Origin: Amphibalanus amphitrite
Taxonomy: Eukaryota; Arthropoda; Thecostraca; Balanomorpha; Balanidae
Reading direction: 5' to 3'
Length of the DNA: 64,000 bases
Assembly (NCBI RefSeq): GCF_019059575.1
Contig: NW_024881857.1
Coordinates: forward strand, 248,001-312,000
Numbering within the stretch: the stretch's first letter is position 1; the number at the start of each line of letters is the position of its first letter. The position numbers were made by a program, and so were the translations under genes. Below, in pieces: positions 11,940-24,000 of the stretch. Below the pieces are notes generated by a model that saw only the letters and a program-made list of their open reading frames with translations, made no database searches and was not told where the DNA came from.

Positions 11940-12890
11940 TTCAGGCGGCGCCTGAGTAACACCCGAGTATCGTATGAGTTATCGATGTGAGTACGTCCTG
12001 AGTCAGGGGCGGATCCAGAAAATCTCCAAGGGAGGGGCCATTAGAAACCAGGAGGCCCCCCCCCCCATAATCCCACCTGTTGGAGGCCCCATCTTCCCAC
12101 TTGTTGGGCCCCCCCCCCCCCCCAAAAAAAAACTGCGTCTATTGAGCTTATCTAGCTGTTCAGGCAACATCTCAACATCTGTGCAGGCTTGGAGGCCCTC
12201 TGTGCAGGTTAGGAGGCCCTGTAAAAGTGGTCATCTCTGTGAGTATAAGAGACCTCCAAGTTATGAAAAGCTTTACCAATCTTCTAACAAAGAAGTCTTC
12301 TCAGCTAGTCTTCTAAGAAATAACTAAGTGGGTAGGTTAAAAAAAACTCATCGGATTTCGGCCACTTTATTTTCAGGAGGCCCCCTTTTCAGCTTTTTAA
12401 CTTTTTAACTTTTTATTTTATTTTTGAAAAAAATCGGCCAAGGGGGGGGCCATGGCCCCCATGGCCCCCCCCTTGTATCCGCGCCTGTCCTGAGTACAGC
12501 CCTAGTTTTCACTGAATAACCGATGAGTTCCACCTGAGTTATGGCCGTACTACCACCTGAGTTATACATTAGTACCAGCTGAGTTACATGTGAGTTACTT
12601 CCTAGTTTTTCATGAGTAATGACTTACTATTACCTGAGTTTTGCCTGAGTTGTCTGAGTAGGACATGAGTTACGCATGAGTACTTAATGAGTTTTATCTG
12701 AGTTTTACCATCGGACAAAATGGCAACTCACTTTGTTACTCACATGCTACTCACTTGCAATGAGTTTTGCCCGAGTTTTACCTGCGTTCCGCCCTGAGTT
12801 TTACCTGAGTACGCGGATTTAGAGTGAGTTTTACCATTGGACAAAATGGCAACTCAGTCATTACTCAGAAAAGTGAGTAAAAAATTTTTT
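11940..12890. repeat. TGAGT/ACTCA motif array
   Basis: Short TGAGT(T/A) motifs, mostly preceded by CC, GC or CA, recur at irregular spacing of roughly 10-25 bp, interrupted by the nested hAT-like insertion at 12004-12487. A sparser counterpart lies at 8665-8990 near the other end. The motif also occurs in the terminal repeat (TGAGTA beside the A/T tract). Clustered subterminal motifs of this kind often serve as transposase-binding sites; that role here is inference. Confidence 0.7.
12004..12487. mobile_element. hAT-like non-autonomous element, 484 bp, with 8-bp TSD
   Basis: The element begins CAGGGGCGGATCCAG and ends GTATCCGCGCCTG, imperfect inverted repeats. It is flanked by a perfect 8-bp direct repeat, TCCTGAGT, at 11996-12003 and 12488-12495. 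An 8-bp target duplication with CAGGG-type ends is characteristic of the hAT superfamily. The interior holds G/C tracts and no transposase. It sits within the TGAGT motif array, so it landed after that array existed. Confidence 0.85.
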
Positions 12891-12895
12891 CAGTG

Positions 12896-14600
12896 TACGT
12901 CCTCGACGTCAAGGCCTCGTCTAACATGTTAACTGGGGGGGCCAAACCCCCGCAGTCATCGACCTGGCCCCCCCCCCCAGTCAGGGCAAAAAGTCCCTAC
13001 TGGGGGGGGCCGGCAATAGTCAAAAGGCAAACGAATTTTTATTTCGCGGCGTCAGTGCACATAAAAACAAATGCGTAAACGAAACAATGCAATGTGACCA
13101 CATTGAAATACCCCATTACCTAGGGCTGTTATGTGTTTATTTTGTTTACCTAAACCTTTTTTTCGCTCAGCAATACGTTACATTTCGTCTTTTCAGGCGA
13201 CCAACTCCGTGTCCTGGATATTCTTTTTTCATTAATTTTGTCCGAACCTTTTGAATGGAAGGATTCACAAGTACAGAGCCCCCGCCAAGTTGGCCGGCCT
13301 GCCCTCTACCCTCCGATCGCGCAATTCGTGATCTATGACAGAATTTAGAGCCCAAAGTTTAACGTATGCACATAGCCGCGCACGGCCGGTCCCATCACTG
13401 ACTTCGAATGGCTACGGCCTGCCACCAACCGTAACCACGCCAGGAGGCTCATAAAGATCGTGCGATGTCGCGCTTCGAACCTGGACTGTTATAACCGGGA
13501 CGCGTGCCCTCACCACGCGGAGTCCAAGGCTCTACCGGCAAAAATTTCTCCTTTAGGTATCAATCTGTTGTTTCTGTCCTCGCCCCTCGGGGCGTCAATC
13601 TCTTGTTTTTGCCTATCGTCGTCCTCGCTAGCGGCGTCCAACTTCTGGCTGGACGGTCACCGGTGTGCGGCTAGAGTAGCTCCTAATCGTAATGAAGCAG
13701 GCTCCCGTTCTGAGTGGTCAAACGTAGGCGCAGATGCCAGATTGGTGGTCTGTCTGTGGGGACGGGAACTCTGACAGCTCTCGATTATCTTAAGAAGTCG
13801 GCATGGAGTCCTGGAGGGCAAATGCCAGCCACTTCGTGTCCCAACTCCCAACTGGCCTCAAAGCACTACTATCTTCATTTTTGTTTAGTTTATAGCCTCT
13901 GACGAGTGACGACCTTAAGGTTGTGTCGAAGATCCACGGCGATTACGGAGAATCCACCTGAGAAGACATCAGTCTCCATGTTGATACACAGGCATTACAC
14001 TGGTCTGAGGGGGCCCTATAGTGGGAAAATACGGTCTCCACTCAGATTGACCCTTAAAGCCTGGTATGGATCATATAAAACCAGTGTGGGCTACCTACCA
14101 TAGAGGCCGACGTAGGTCCAGAAGCTGACATTAGCCCTCAGAGATCGGCATCGAGCGCTCAGAGGGACCCATCAGAAACCGATGTGGTTCATAAAAAAAT
14201 GCGTATGGGCCCTCGACATAAGGCTCGGCATGCAAATTCCTTAGACACGGCTGACGGCACTGCCACTCAAACACACGCTCAACAACGAGAAGTGTGATTA
14301 TTATTGTCTGATGAGGCAATGTGAGGAGGCTATAAACTAATATACAAGCATGGGTCGGATGGCCTACTATTTTTTTTAGTTTAAAAAAATATATTCATGG
14401 TGTCAGGGCTGTGATGAAAAATAAGTGGTCTAAATCCGGTGAGAAAACAGGTTTGGCTCCTTTGGTACCCTAGGTTTGGCTCCTTCAGTCTCTGGCCCCC
14501 CCAGTGAAAATTCCTTAGACGAGGCCCTGCTCGACGTCGTACAAACTGAGCCGTTCTTGGGAATGAAATATAAAACGCTTCCTGGGTCCTGGCCCCTAAG
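12896..14600. repeat. Relic repeat region with inverted ends and GGGGGGCC tracts
   Basis: The segment at 12897-12950 (GGCCTCGTCTAA followed by ACTGGGGGGGCCA) recurs in inverted orientation at 14482-14545, so the interval may be an old inverted-repeat element or two copies in opposite orientation. Between them are GGGCCC-rich phrases such as CTGAGGGGGCCC that resemble degenerate forms of the minisatellite units at 30.6-35 kb. No protein is recognised. Confidence 0.4.
13450..13545 (-). repeat. tRNA-derived SINE-like head
   Basis: On the minus strand there is an A-box-like GCGTGGTGAGGGCAC (13518 to 13504) followed by a B-box-like GGTTCGAAGC (13481 to 13472). The spacing is close to that of an internal RNA polymerase III promoter. 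No complete cloverleaf forms, so I treat it as a SINE head, not a tRNA gene. The tail was not delimited. Confidence 0.4.
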
Positions 14601-16095
14601 CGCGAAGCGTGCTAAGTGACTGCAGCCAGTTTCCAATTTTATCCGAGTTGCTGGGTTTCCCATGCTGCCGCCTGCCTGTTTACGTCGTTGTAACTTCTGT
14701 CGACACCGATAACTATCGAATATTTCATGTAAGATGATATTAATGATTGCATGCAATGGGTAGATATTTATGTTATTAAGCAGCGTCGAGAGACGTGACA
14801 GTCTGCCTCTAACGTTCACTGCGATCATTGCAAATTAACTTCACTACATTGAGATAATTTTGGTTTTGGTGATTACCATTCAGCATGCAAGCCATTTGTG
14901 AAACGGTCGAAGGTAAAAACTAGAGCCGACTTGCCTGACTTGAGTATGGGTTGTAGGTACTGCGCTAGCGTTAAATTGGCCTGGAGTCAGCACATTTGAA
15001 GAGCCGTCAAGCTCGAGAAAACACGAGACAGCTACTCAGATTTATAGGCATAGGAATTCGGCAGATTAAAGAGAAATACGTATATAGGCATGCGTATTTC
15101 TTTTTTACGTTTACCCATTATTACCTATAATGGGTAGGTAAACGTAAAACGCTGAAGCTGCCCATGCAGCGTAAAAACCGTTTAACGTTGCGCCACGTTT
15201 TTTTTACCAATGCCTTTAAATGAGAATTGTATGGCGTGTTGGTAGGTATGTGAGAGTCAGCAGGTATTCGAAGAGTCGGTATGTGAGCGAAACGAACACG
15301 ATATTAATGAGACTACTTATGGGTTTATATAGGAAATTGGCAGATTGATGAGCATTACGTATGGGTAAACGTAAAAACGGTTAACGTACCTACAGTGTAA
15401 AATTCGTTAAACGTTCACTGAAAACACTTTGGAAGAACGTTAAGAACGTACAGGGGTATTTAGACCCCTGTGGGGTAAAATGTTATGCCACCGTTTTTCA
15501 GAACCCCCATGGTTCTTCACGTAGACGGCTTTGCATTCTCATGAAAAGAATCCACACGATTCTTCCAAAGACTCTTATGAGGTTTAGGGTTTATAATAAG
15601 AGCGTTCCTAGCACCTAGATAAGAACCCCAAAGGGTCTGTGAAGAAGTCCCTGAGGTTTATAGGGAAACCACCCTGTGTTCTGAATATCGGTTGTAGAAC
15701 CCTTTCAGTTCTATTGCAATACCGCAAAATCCCCGTTCATTCGTCTATTGAACCTCTCATGCATGGCTATCGACCTGCGCCGTCACATCTGCTGCGCAAA
15801 CACAGTATTTGATACACCTTAAAATGTATTACATTCCTCTTTACTCTGAGCAATCAGCCTGCAAGTCTCCAGTCAGGAACAACCAGCCCGCAACCAGCCC
15901 ATGCGATCAGCCCGCAACCAGCCCGCATTCAGCTTGCGATCAGCCCATGCAAGAACGCTTTCCCCTCGGCCTTGTCACTTGCCTTACACATCCAAGCCAA
16001 AGAACTCCAGAGCCTTTCGGGCATGTTTACTTATTCAGGTTGATTCCTTCACGCTCAGGGTTGCTTTCTGCACAAATATGAACACATTTTTAGCT
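14601..16095. other. Non-coding stretch with small inverted and tandem repeats
   Basis: No gene is recognised. A hairpin built on ACGTTTACC/GGTAAACGT lies at about 15105-15150, and the TTTACGTTT-like phrase recurs at 15365 and 15400. At 15870-15950 there is a small tandem repeat on AACCAGCCCG and GATCAGCCC. Confidence 0.45.
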
Positions 16096-16390
16096 TTAGC
16101 AAGTGGATGTTTTCCCAAACACAGCATGCGCTATCGCCCATGTCAGCAGCCGGGTGGCGATATCGCATTCTCCCAAATCACATACAGTTTCTCCTTCCAC
16201 CACCAGCCTCAAGCCAGCGTTTTCGACGATGTCGACGTCTCCGCGCCCCAGGACGCTCTCCTCAGACTCCAGGGCCTCAATCAGAGCGGAGATGGCCTCG
16301 TCCCCTAGAATGAAGAGTCGGGCGGATGCGTTATTCAACAGGCAGGGAGTAAAGAAACTTAGATTGACTTCAGAGACCATGAGCCTACTC
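16096..16390 (-). CDS. Coding-like exon of unknown function
   Basis: A G+C-rich open stretch in A+T-rich surroundings encodes about 95 residues that look like real protein (for example LFILGDEAISALIEALESEE and GRGDVDIVENAGLRL) and ends at a stop. A TTTTTTGGAG acceptor-like site lies just before it. I cannot name a family and no partner exon was placed. It could be the last exon of a host gene or part of an old mobile element. Confidence 0.35.
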
Positions 16391-18270
16391 CAAAAATAAA
16401 ATAATGCACTTAACATATAAAGTGCAGCTAAATAAAATATTGCACTAATCAGCAAGAACTTATGTTTATTAAAATCAGCCAAATTTATACCTAAATCACT
16501 TGACCCCAAAATGGCAAGCTGATTCTATTCCTGATTTATCTTCATTTGGAAGATTTGTCTAAATACCACATGCATAATTTAAGCTATGGGGCATTTATAC
16601 AACATATAAATACTTACTGCATTGATTGGTCTTGCATATGAGTTTTCTTCATCCAATGCATTCATCCATGCATTTGAAGAGCGTTGTGATATTGCTTATC
16701 ATTGTCAATCACAAGTAATATAAATAATACACAACACTTGACAAGCCAAAAATTAACCTTATTTCAGTTCTTCAATATTCGATTACTTGCCATTCACCCA
16801 ATCTTGCACCAGCCGCTCGTCACTGCACAAAGCGTGATACAACGCGATGGTATATAGGGCCTTGAACGCGATCGAAAAATGGCGATCGCTTCCGGTGGAC
16901 GCTAGAACGTGGTACCGCGGGCGTGGTCTTGATGAAAGCCATTACACTGATTAAACCACAACCCCTTCTTCCTAAACCCGATGCTAGTTCGTGCAAAACC
17001 TTCAAAAGGTTTATCTTTCGCGCGCTTTGTGTGACGTAATATCACGTGACTAGGGAGAACGAAGAAGAACCGGTGTTGGTCGAGTTGAAGCCCCCTGGGG
17101 CCGCTAAGACTGCACGCGAAGAAGCAGCACGTGTCTTCGGTCTATGTGAACCACTGTGTGTGTTCTTCATGAACCAGACGTTCTGCTTCGCCTCTAAGCC
17201 AGTTTACCCTAATACCCAAAAAACCTAAGTGTGGAATATTTTAAGATGCTTTTGCATTACGTTCTTTCAACTTGTTTTCAGTGTTGCATTACCTGAAAAA
17301 CAAGTGTTTTCAAACGAAAATTGGCTAGGCGTATGAAAATTAGCGGGTAGGCACAGGACGGAATTATTTCATAATGATGTTTTATTGTTCAACGAGCCCG
17401 ATTTGAGCGAAGTGTGTCGTTGATCCAGGAGGCGCCAGCTAAAAAATGGACGCACGTGCCGAAACAACGCCCAATCACGGAATATATAGTCTACGACATG
17501 GAATGGACAAGATCGAGATTTCCTGTAACTGCCGAGTTTTTGGCGACCTGATGATTTAGTCGTGCGGATTCGCTGTGGTTACTTCCTTTACGAGGATGAA
17601 AGTATATGTATGTAGTTGCCAGACCTATAACTAATATGGGAAGGTGGGGCATAACGGGTTACCGGGGCAATATGAGAAGGTGCATTTTATTCTAATCAGG
17701 TGTTGCTGTCTGGAATCACTTCTGACAATTTAAGCTTCGCTCGTTTGCCGCCCTTTTCCGGTGGACGCCGGCGGGAGGCGGCGTTGCTGAGCATGGTGGG
17801 TAAGGTTTTTTTCATGGTGCTGATGTATTTTTCAACATTCGTTTGGTAACTTCCTAGGTGAAAATCCGTTCGAGTAGGTTTGTCATAGTCAGTGAAAGCA
17901 ATGACTCTCGTCCTAGCCAACCTTTCGCTGCGATAGAAAGTTGCCGGCTGTTTTGATAAACATGAACGATCCTGCTCTATTGCCAATGTCCTTCGGGGGT
18001 TAAAACGGGTTTCCGGTATAGAGGCGATATGGGGCGGTGAATTTTACCACTTTTTACCACATTTACCCCATTTACGTGCCCAGAAGTGCTTTTTTGTTAC
18101 AGTTAAAACTAGTTGCCTTTATTGGCCCACTCACGTTTCATAAATGCATTTAGAGGAGGGGTTGTGTTAAACGTTTCAAACGTTGTCATAATGTTTCTTC
18201 ATTATAAGTTTCTTCATTACACAGGCACCGTGTATGTGCCTAATATATATTTTTGCTGAGATAAACTCTT
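16391..18270. other. Mostly non-coding; one unrecognised minus-strand ORF
   Basis: A 96-codon minus-strand ORF at 17696-17986 has a Lys/Arg-rich C-terminus (RRRPPEKGGKRAKLK) but no recognisable domain. It may be a transposon fragment, since an old P-element-like copy lies just to the right. Nothing else is supported. Confidence 0.35.
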
Positions 18271-18276
18271 TCATTT

Positions 18277-19524
18277 TCAGTAGCTTGGATCTTGGTTTAA
18301 GCGGCGAGTGCACAGGAACGTGCACCCAGCAGCCTGACACAAGTCCCAGATTTTCACCACGTCTTTTATCGTTTGTCGCAGTCCTCGAATGGAGTCGATG
18401 CTGGCGCCGCCACCGACCGTCCACCACTGCAGCCAGGCGTCGCTCTCCTGAAGAAACTGCATGTGTTCTCCCGCCGTTGCTGGATGGAGGCTGGATATCG
18501 CGCGTCGCTTTGAGCAGGGGTCGAACCGGGCGGAAGAGTTTAGCACATCGAGCAGGTCGTTGAGGCGCAGCAGGAGAGTAGCAGTCGGGAGTGCAGTGCG
18601 CGGGAGCTTGCCGTGGGTCGACTCGCATGCAATGTGATTGCTGCTGCTACTGTCCGGCTCATCACCTGTAGGGCATAGCTGACTTTTATTTTTCAAAGCT
18701 GTTTGGCCTGATGTGTTTCTGGCTTAGTTTTGGAGCAGCCCGTGAGAAAGAAGCGCATTCCAGTGCGTAGAGTGTTTCTAAATGACTCCAAGAGGCTACT
18801 TCACCGTCTACTTCAATATCGTATAATTTCATTAATGCATTTCGTATGCATTTGAAGATGTGAGGCACGTCATACAGAGCAGCAACCTCGTGCCCGTCCA
18901 CGGTGAACAAGCCGGTTTCCGCAGCTCCGAGCAGTCTGTAGGTCGCCTGGTTGTTCTTTGACATGTCACAAGTTGTAGCTAGCACAGTGAATCCCGCTAT
19001 TGTTGTTACACGTTGGACACACTGTGTTAACAGCTGCTGCTGCACAACGGCCTTGGTCGTTCCGGAACTCAGAAAGAAACCGATGGGCTGTTTCCAGCGT
19101 TTGGTGACACTGACGCCCTGCACCATCATGACCAAGGCGTGGTCGGCGCAGGCATTGGCGCGGCAGAGAGAGAGAGCCATGATCAATGAAGCCGTCGATG
19201 ACGTCATCACCCCGCTGGTAGGCCAACCTTGGTTTCAGCTGCATTTCGTCGAACGAAATGATGCACAGCTTGTCCTTGGCACTTGCTCCGACGAACTTCT
19301 CTAGTTATGAGAGCCAAGATAGCGTCATGAAAGCCAGGTCGCATCTGTATTTTTTCCATCTTCCTCCGCAGAGTTCGAGGATGGGGAAGGACGTACCGTT
19401 CTTGTAGGAACCGATATGCCCTGGGACCAAGGCCATATATAATCCTGGGACCCTGAAAGTAGAGCGCGAGTGCTCGCACTTCCTCATCTTCATCAAATTT
19501 TAGACGAATTTCATCGAATTTCAT
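18277..19524 (-). pseudogene. Broken P-element/THAP9-type transposase
   Basis: Read on the minus strand, fragments of a P-element-family transposase occur in the expected order but in different frames. They are PHPRTLRRKMEKI (from 19524), LCIISFDEMQLKP with the first catalytic Asp (about 19275), ADHALVMMVQGV and KRWKQPIGFFLS (about 19130), YDVPHIFKCIRNAL (about 18850), LSQKHIRPNSFEK (about 18700) and TRRLNQDP (about 18290). At least three frame breaks separate them; one falls in a CT dinucleotide run at about 19165-19175. The THAP DNA-binding domain and the C-terminal part after NQDP are missing. It is not a close duplicate of the intact gene at 21-26 kb, judging by the different residues around shared motifs. 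Confidence 0.85.
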
Positions 19525-20986
19525 TTAATTTTAGACCAATGTTAAAACTCTAATGCAATGAATATGTATAAATGCTGCCGTAACAATGTGTGCTAAAAGT
19601 TTCCAATAAAATATACGGTTACCATTTCAAAGTCACAGTCACAACTTGGCCCTTGAAGACGAATCATTCGACGATTGTTAAGAAAAAATGTATGAAATCT
19701 TAAGATAATATATGAAAATGTAAACCCACGTGAAAAGAAATTCATCCGCATCCTCCGGATCTCCGGATATTCATCCGGCAAAATCCTTGATTTTTGGTTA
19801 CACACGTGGCAATGCTAATCGAAGCTCCTGTCCATTCCATCGTGGCCCAATACAAAGTAGGTAAAGCCAAGGCCCTAAATATACAGGTTAGTCGGGGGTG
19901 ACGTCAGCATTGCGACACTAGATTCTGGTATATATACCATAAAAAATCTAGTTTTAAACTAGGGAAAACCGGTTCTGCCTTACCAAAGATTCTTGTCTTC
20001 CTATTTATGATTATTAAAGTATTAAGTTAAATTTTATAACATTTTCACAGCATATTTTGAAGTTTCAAGGAACAAATATATGCAAATATGTGTAATCTGG
20101 TATTCGATTGAAATGATACTAATGAAATAAGCCAACTATGCCAGATGTCAGCGTAACCTGCGCTGTTGATACATTTGTGGTTTCCAAACAAAGTTTTAAA
20201 ATGTCAATGAATTCAAATTGGAATGGCAAAAGAGCTAGGTGCCTAACGGTTTGGGCTGCTCCTGACTGTATTTACGAATTTGCATCTTGTTTGATTGTAA
20301 CTATGTTATGGAAATCTCTAACTTGTCCTTAGGTATTGATTGTTTGCATGGAAAGTGATAGTTTTGTCAAATTGTAGGTCCTAACCATCGAAACCGTCCT
20401 TTCATTGTAACCACGGTTTTCCTACAAGTTATAGCAATATTTTCCAGGAAAAAATCACCTAGTTAATAAGTATGGGCTGGTACCTACCTAAAACCTAAAT
20501 TTTCAAATGATATATCATGTCCCGCACTGGTTACATTAACAAGATTCATGCTTCAAATTATGGCAGATAGGTAGCTTGACTACCTATATAGTATATGTTC
20601 TGTTCAGGGATGATGAAATCCTGCCAGTATGATTTAAGACCTCATTACCCAGTCTGCAAAATGTGGCAATGAGCTAAATGAGATTTTCGGGGCAGACAAA
20701 ATTCTGCTCCAAATCAGAATGCTTAGACCTGGGGCAGCGCAATTCCTGCCCTAATAATGAGAATGATCAAATGCTATAATGATTTGGGAGGTGGTGGGAA
20801 GCTGAGGAAAGCATTTCTGTTCCAGTTTTCAACTTCTGCCCGAGGTTTTCCAGTTTCTGCCCCAATATTCCTCAAACCTTCCCCAATTTCTGCCCCAATC
20901 CATGATGTCTGCCTCGACAAAATCTTGACGAAACCTGCCATGTATTGCAGACTGGCTCATTACTGTATTAAATTTGACGTTATCAC
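19525..20986. other. Non-coding
   Basis: No supported gene. The phrase TTCTGCCCCAAT and variants recur at about 20835-20900. The stretch just before 21034 may contain the promoter or first intron of the THAP9-like gene. Confidence 0.4.
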
Positions 20987-21012
20987 GATCATGTTAACAT
21001 GTTAACATGATC
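20987..21012. repeat. Perfect 26-bp palindrome
   Basis: A perfect dyad of 26 bp built from GATCATGTTAACAT and its complement, containing two GTTAAC sites. It ends 22 bp before the splice acceptor of the exon that carries the THAP9-like start codon. It could be a bound regulatory site or a cruciform; the role is unknown. Confidence 0.8.
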
Positions 21013-21082
21013 TTTTCCTCTTTCCTTCTTCCAGAAAAGTGCATCTAGTAATTGGCCTGGCTAGTGCACAAGCAAAATCAAG

Positions 21083-24000
21083 ATGGGTTACTGTTTGGTA
21101 CCAGAATGTACCAGCGGTAACCGAAGGAAAGAACAAGATTCAAATGTGATCCTTCACAGAATCCCAAGAGATGCTGAAAGAGCTGTGAAGTGGGTTCAAG
21201 CCTGCAAACGAGAAAATTTGCTCAACCCCCAAAAGAGCTTTGTCTGTTCAAAACACTTCACTTCAGATGACTATGAACGCGACCTACAGTTTGAACTACT
21301 ACATCCAGATGTCGATCCCATTCAAAATATGAAGAGAAAACTGAAGCTATCGGCAGTCCCGTCAAAAGAAATTCCAAAGACACCAGCGTCCACCTTGCGG
21401 CAAAGTGGCACTCTAGCACAGAAGAGGAGGAGAGAAGAGGCCATCGACCAGGCTCTGTCTGAAGACTATTCTGCTGAACCGGAAAGGTAAAATACCTACT
21501 CTCTTGCATAATCATCAGAAACATTGAATGCTAATTATAACATTTTAGTGGGTAGAGTATACCTACTGTACTGCTAGTCTAGGTGACTAACAATTTATCA
21601 AACAATGAAAATGCACTACTTTTATCATCACCATATCAAATGGAGTTAGCATAATGAATGTGTCCTTGTCTTCCCTTTGACATTAATCCTTTCATCTGAT
21701 TTTCTGGTATCAGTTTTATATAGGATATTAACTAATTCCTGCCTCATAGTGGCTGGAAATAAAATCATGTCACCTCTATCATATTCCAACAGGTATCTCT
21801 ATAACCATGTCTGCTTCCTTTCCTCATGTCCAGTCCTGTGCCTGGCCCATCCTCTGGCCCACCTGTCATCTCTCCTGAGGAGGCCATGGCGCTCCAAAGA
21901 AAGATAGAGGAGTTGGAGAAGGCTCTGAAGCTGCAATCGGAAGAGGCAAGGAAGAAAGCAGGAGAGGCAGAAAACTACCGGACCAAACTCCAGGGCATTT
22001 TCACTGATCAGCAGGTACCTTCTTCCCTATATCCCATTTCCCTTTTCCAATGACCTCCTAGCATTTCTTTTCATAACTGATAGAAATGCTGTTCCCCGGT
22101 GGCTCGGAGCTGCAGGATCAAAGTCAAATTTAGGTAGGTAGTCTAAAGTAAAAAATATGTAGTTCAGGTCATGTGACCATGTCATGTTTGCTCGTTCAGT
22201 CAAAGGCATTAACAAGAAGATTGATGCTTTCCATAAAGGCTAAAACATATAGTATCAAGTGCTGGTCTATATCATCGGGCTGCATATAGCTATAGGTAGG
22301 TACCGTATCCCTCCTGACTCCTTTGTACGCTGTGATTAGATCGCATCGTCTTGACCATTTGGTTAAACCGCCTTGTCCGCGGGCTGATTAAAACATTTTC
22401 CTTGTAAAGTATGAACCAGAAGTTTTCATTTGTTGCATCGCTTGTTTTACAGATCGACTTCCTGCTGCATGACAACCGTCCGTGCCCGTGGGATGAAGAA
22501 AGTGTCCTCAGAGCCCTGGACATTCGGACACGTTTGTCCATAAAGCAGTATGAGTATCTGCGCAACATTGGCTTTCCTTTGCCGGGGCGTTCTACGCTGC
22601 AGTCATGGATGAAGAACTTCGTTGTGAAGCCGGGCGACGCTACCTGTGCCACTCGCATGCTGACGCAGCTGCTGGACGGCAAGCCTGACATGGATCGTGC
22701 CTGCATTCTCATGTTCGACGAAATGAAGGTACGATGATGCTTAAGGTTATACGCAAGGCAAGTGTTACGTCACTTTCGCTGTGGAGACCGCAATCAGCTG
22801 CGGGGCACAACCGCCTAAAAATTATATAGCAAAACCCATAGTCAAATATTTTGATATAGTAATAGTTATCTTTGGATATCACCGTACATTCGTTATATGG
22901 TACAATGCACCAGATTTAAATCAGTTGATGTCGTGTACGTGTTGGTAGTTCAGTTCAAGGCACTACTATGTAATTTGATGTTCTACCATATTATATGTGT
23001 AATTAAAGATCTGTTCCGCATACGAGTAAGAGCCATATCGCGTAGATTAGGCGTCATAGCGTTGATACCCGGACACCAGCATACACAGAGTACCTAGCTG
23101 AGAAGTGTATTGACAGGGTAAAACTGGCGGTTGTTTCAGGTCAGCGGTATAGTCTCGTACGACAACACCGCGGATCAAGTGATGGGCCCCAACGCGTACA
23201 TGCAACAGGTCATAGTAAGATCGTTGTTCGGGAAGTGGCGGCTCCCCCTCTACTATGACTTTGATGCGCCGATGACCAAAGACCTGTTGGAAGAACTCAT
23301 CATCATGGTGGAAGCAGGCGGCGGCAACGTCGTGGCTGCAGTCTCGGATCTTGGAGGATCAAACAGGGGACTCTGGACGGAGTTGGAGATCGACTGTGAC
23401 GGCGCAACGCACCTGCCCAACCCAGTGGACCCTTCGCGGTAAGAACTGATAACGTATTGAAAGGATAACTGGTAAAAGTGAACCGATGATTATGCACTCT
23501 TGAAGGGATGGCTTAACTTTCGAAAAAATATTGATTATTTATCAGGGCCGGAATAGTTCGTGAACTTTTGGTAATTTACAGTTCAAAGTTCATTTGACTT
23601 TGGCTTCAGTTCAGTTCAGTTCAATTCACTGCCTCAGAAGCGCTTTGAAAGTTCAGTTCAGTTCAATCTGTTCCCCGAAAGAGCTAAAATTCATTCAGTT
23701 TCAGTTAATTCAGTTAATTCAGTTAAAAAATAATTCAGTTCAGTTCAGTTCACAGTTTGCAAAGTTCAGTTCACGAACTGTTCCGGCCCTGATCATAATA
23801 TCTAGAGCCTTCTCTTGAGTCCTGATCCTGAGAGTAGTCAGCAGCAGTCAGCCCGTCAGCAAGCGTCATGAAGCGTCACCGTCGCCCCAATGGTTCCGGT
23901 TGGCTCGCTCATAATGTCGTCTAGCCTACCGCGGCGTCTGACGGGTGGTGTACCTACCTAACAACATGATGTCCCTCTTTTCAGCAAAATATGGGTCTTC

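Larger units (their letters stand above)
8646..12895. mobile_element. TA-flanked inverted-repeat element with TGAGT-rich ends (4.25 kb)
   Basis: The two ends are inverted repeats: the left begins CACTGAAAAAAATTTTTGCT and the right ends with the complement of CACTGAAAAAATTTTTTACT. Each is flanked by the dinucleotide TA (8644-8645 and 12896-12897), as expected of a TA target-site duplication. Inside each end lie many copies of TGAGT/ACTCA, densest on the right (about 24 in 12488-12890). No transposase ORF was found, so it looks non-autonomous. It has been invaded by a hAT-like element at 12004-12487. The interior holds exon-like pieces (see the entry at 9119-11090). Ends and TA flank resemble Tc1/mariner-type insertion, but CACTG ends also occur in other superfamilies, so the class is left open. 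Confidence 0.65.

Noticed and set aside
13450..13545. A tRNA gene on the minus strand
   Set aside because: A- and B-box-like motifs are present, but no acceptor stem or anticodon arm forms; kept only as a SINE-like head.
13714..14319. Short ORFs in the relic repeat region
   Set aside because: They lie in degenerate GGGCCC-type repeat DNA and have no domain or splice support.
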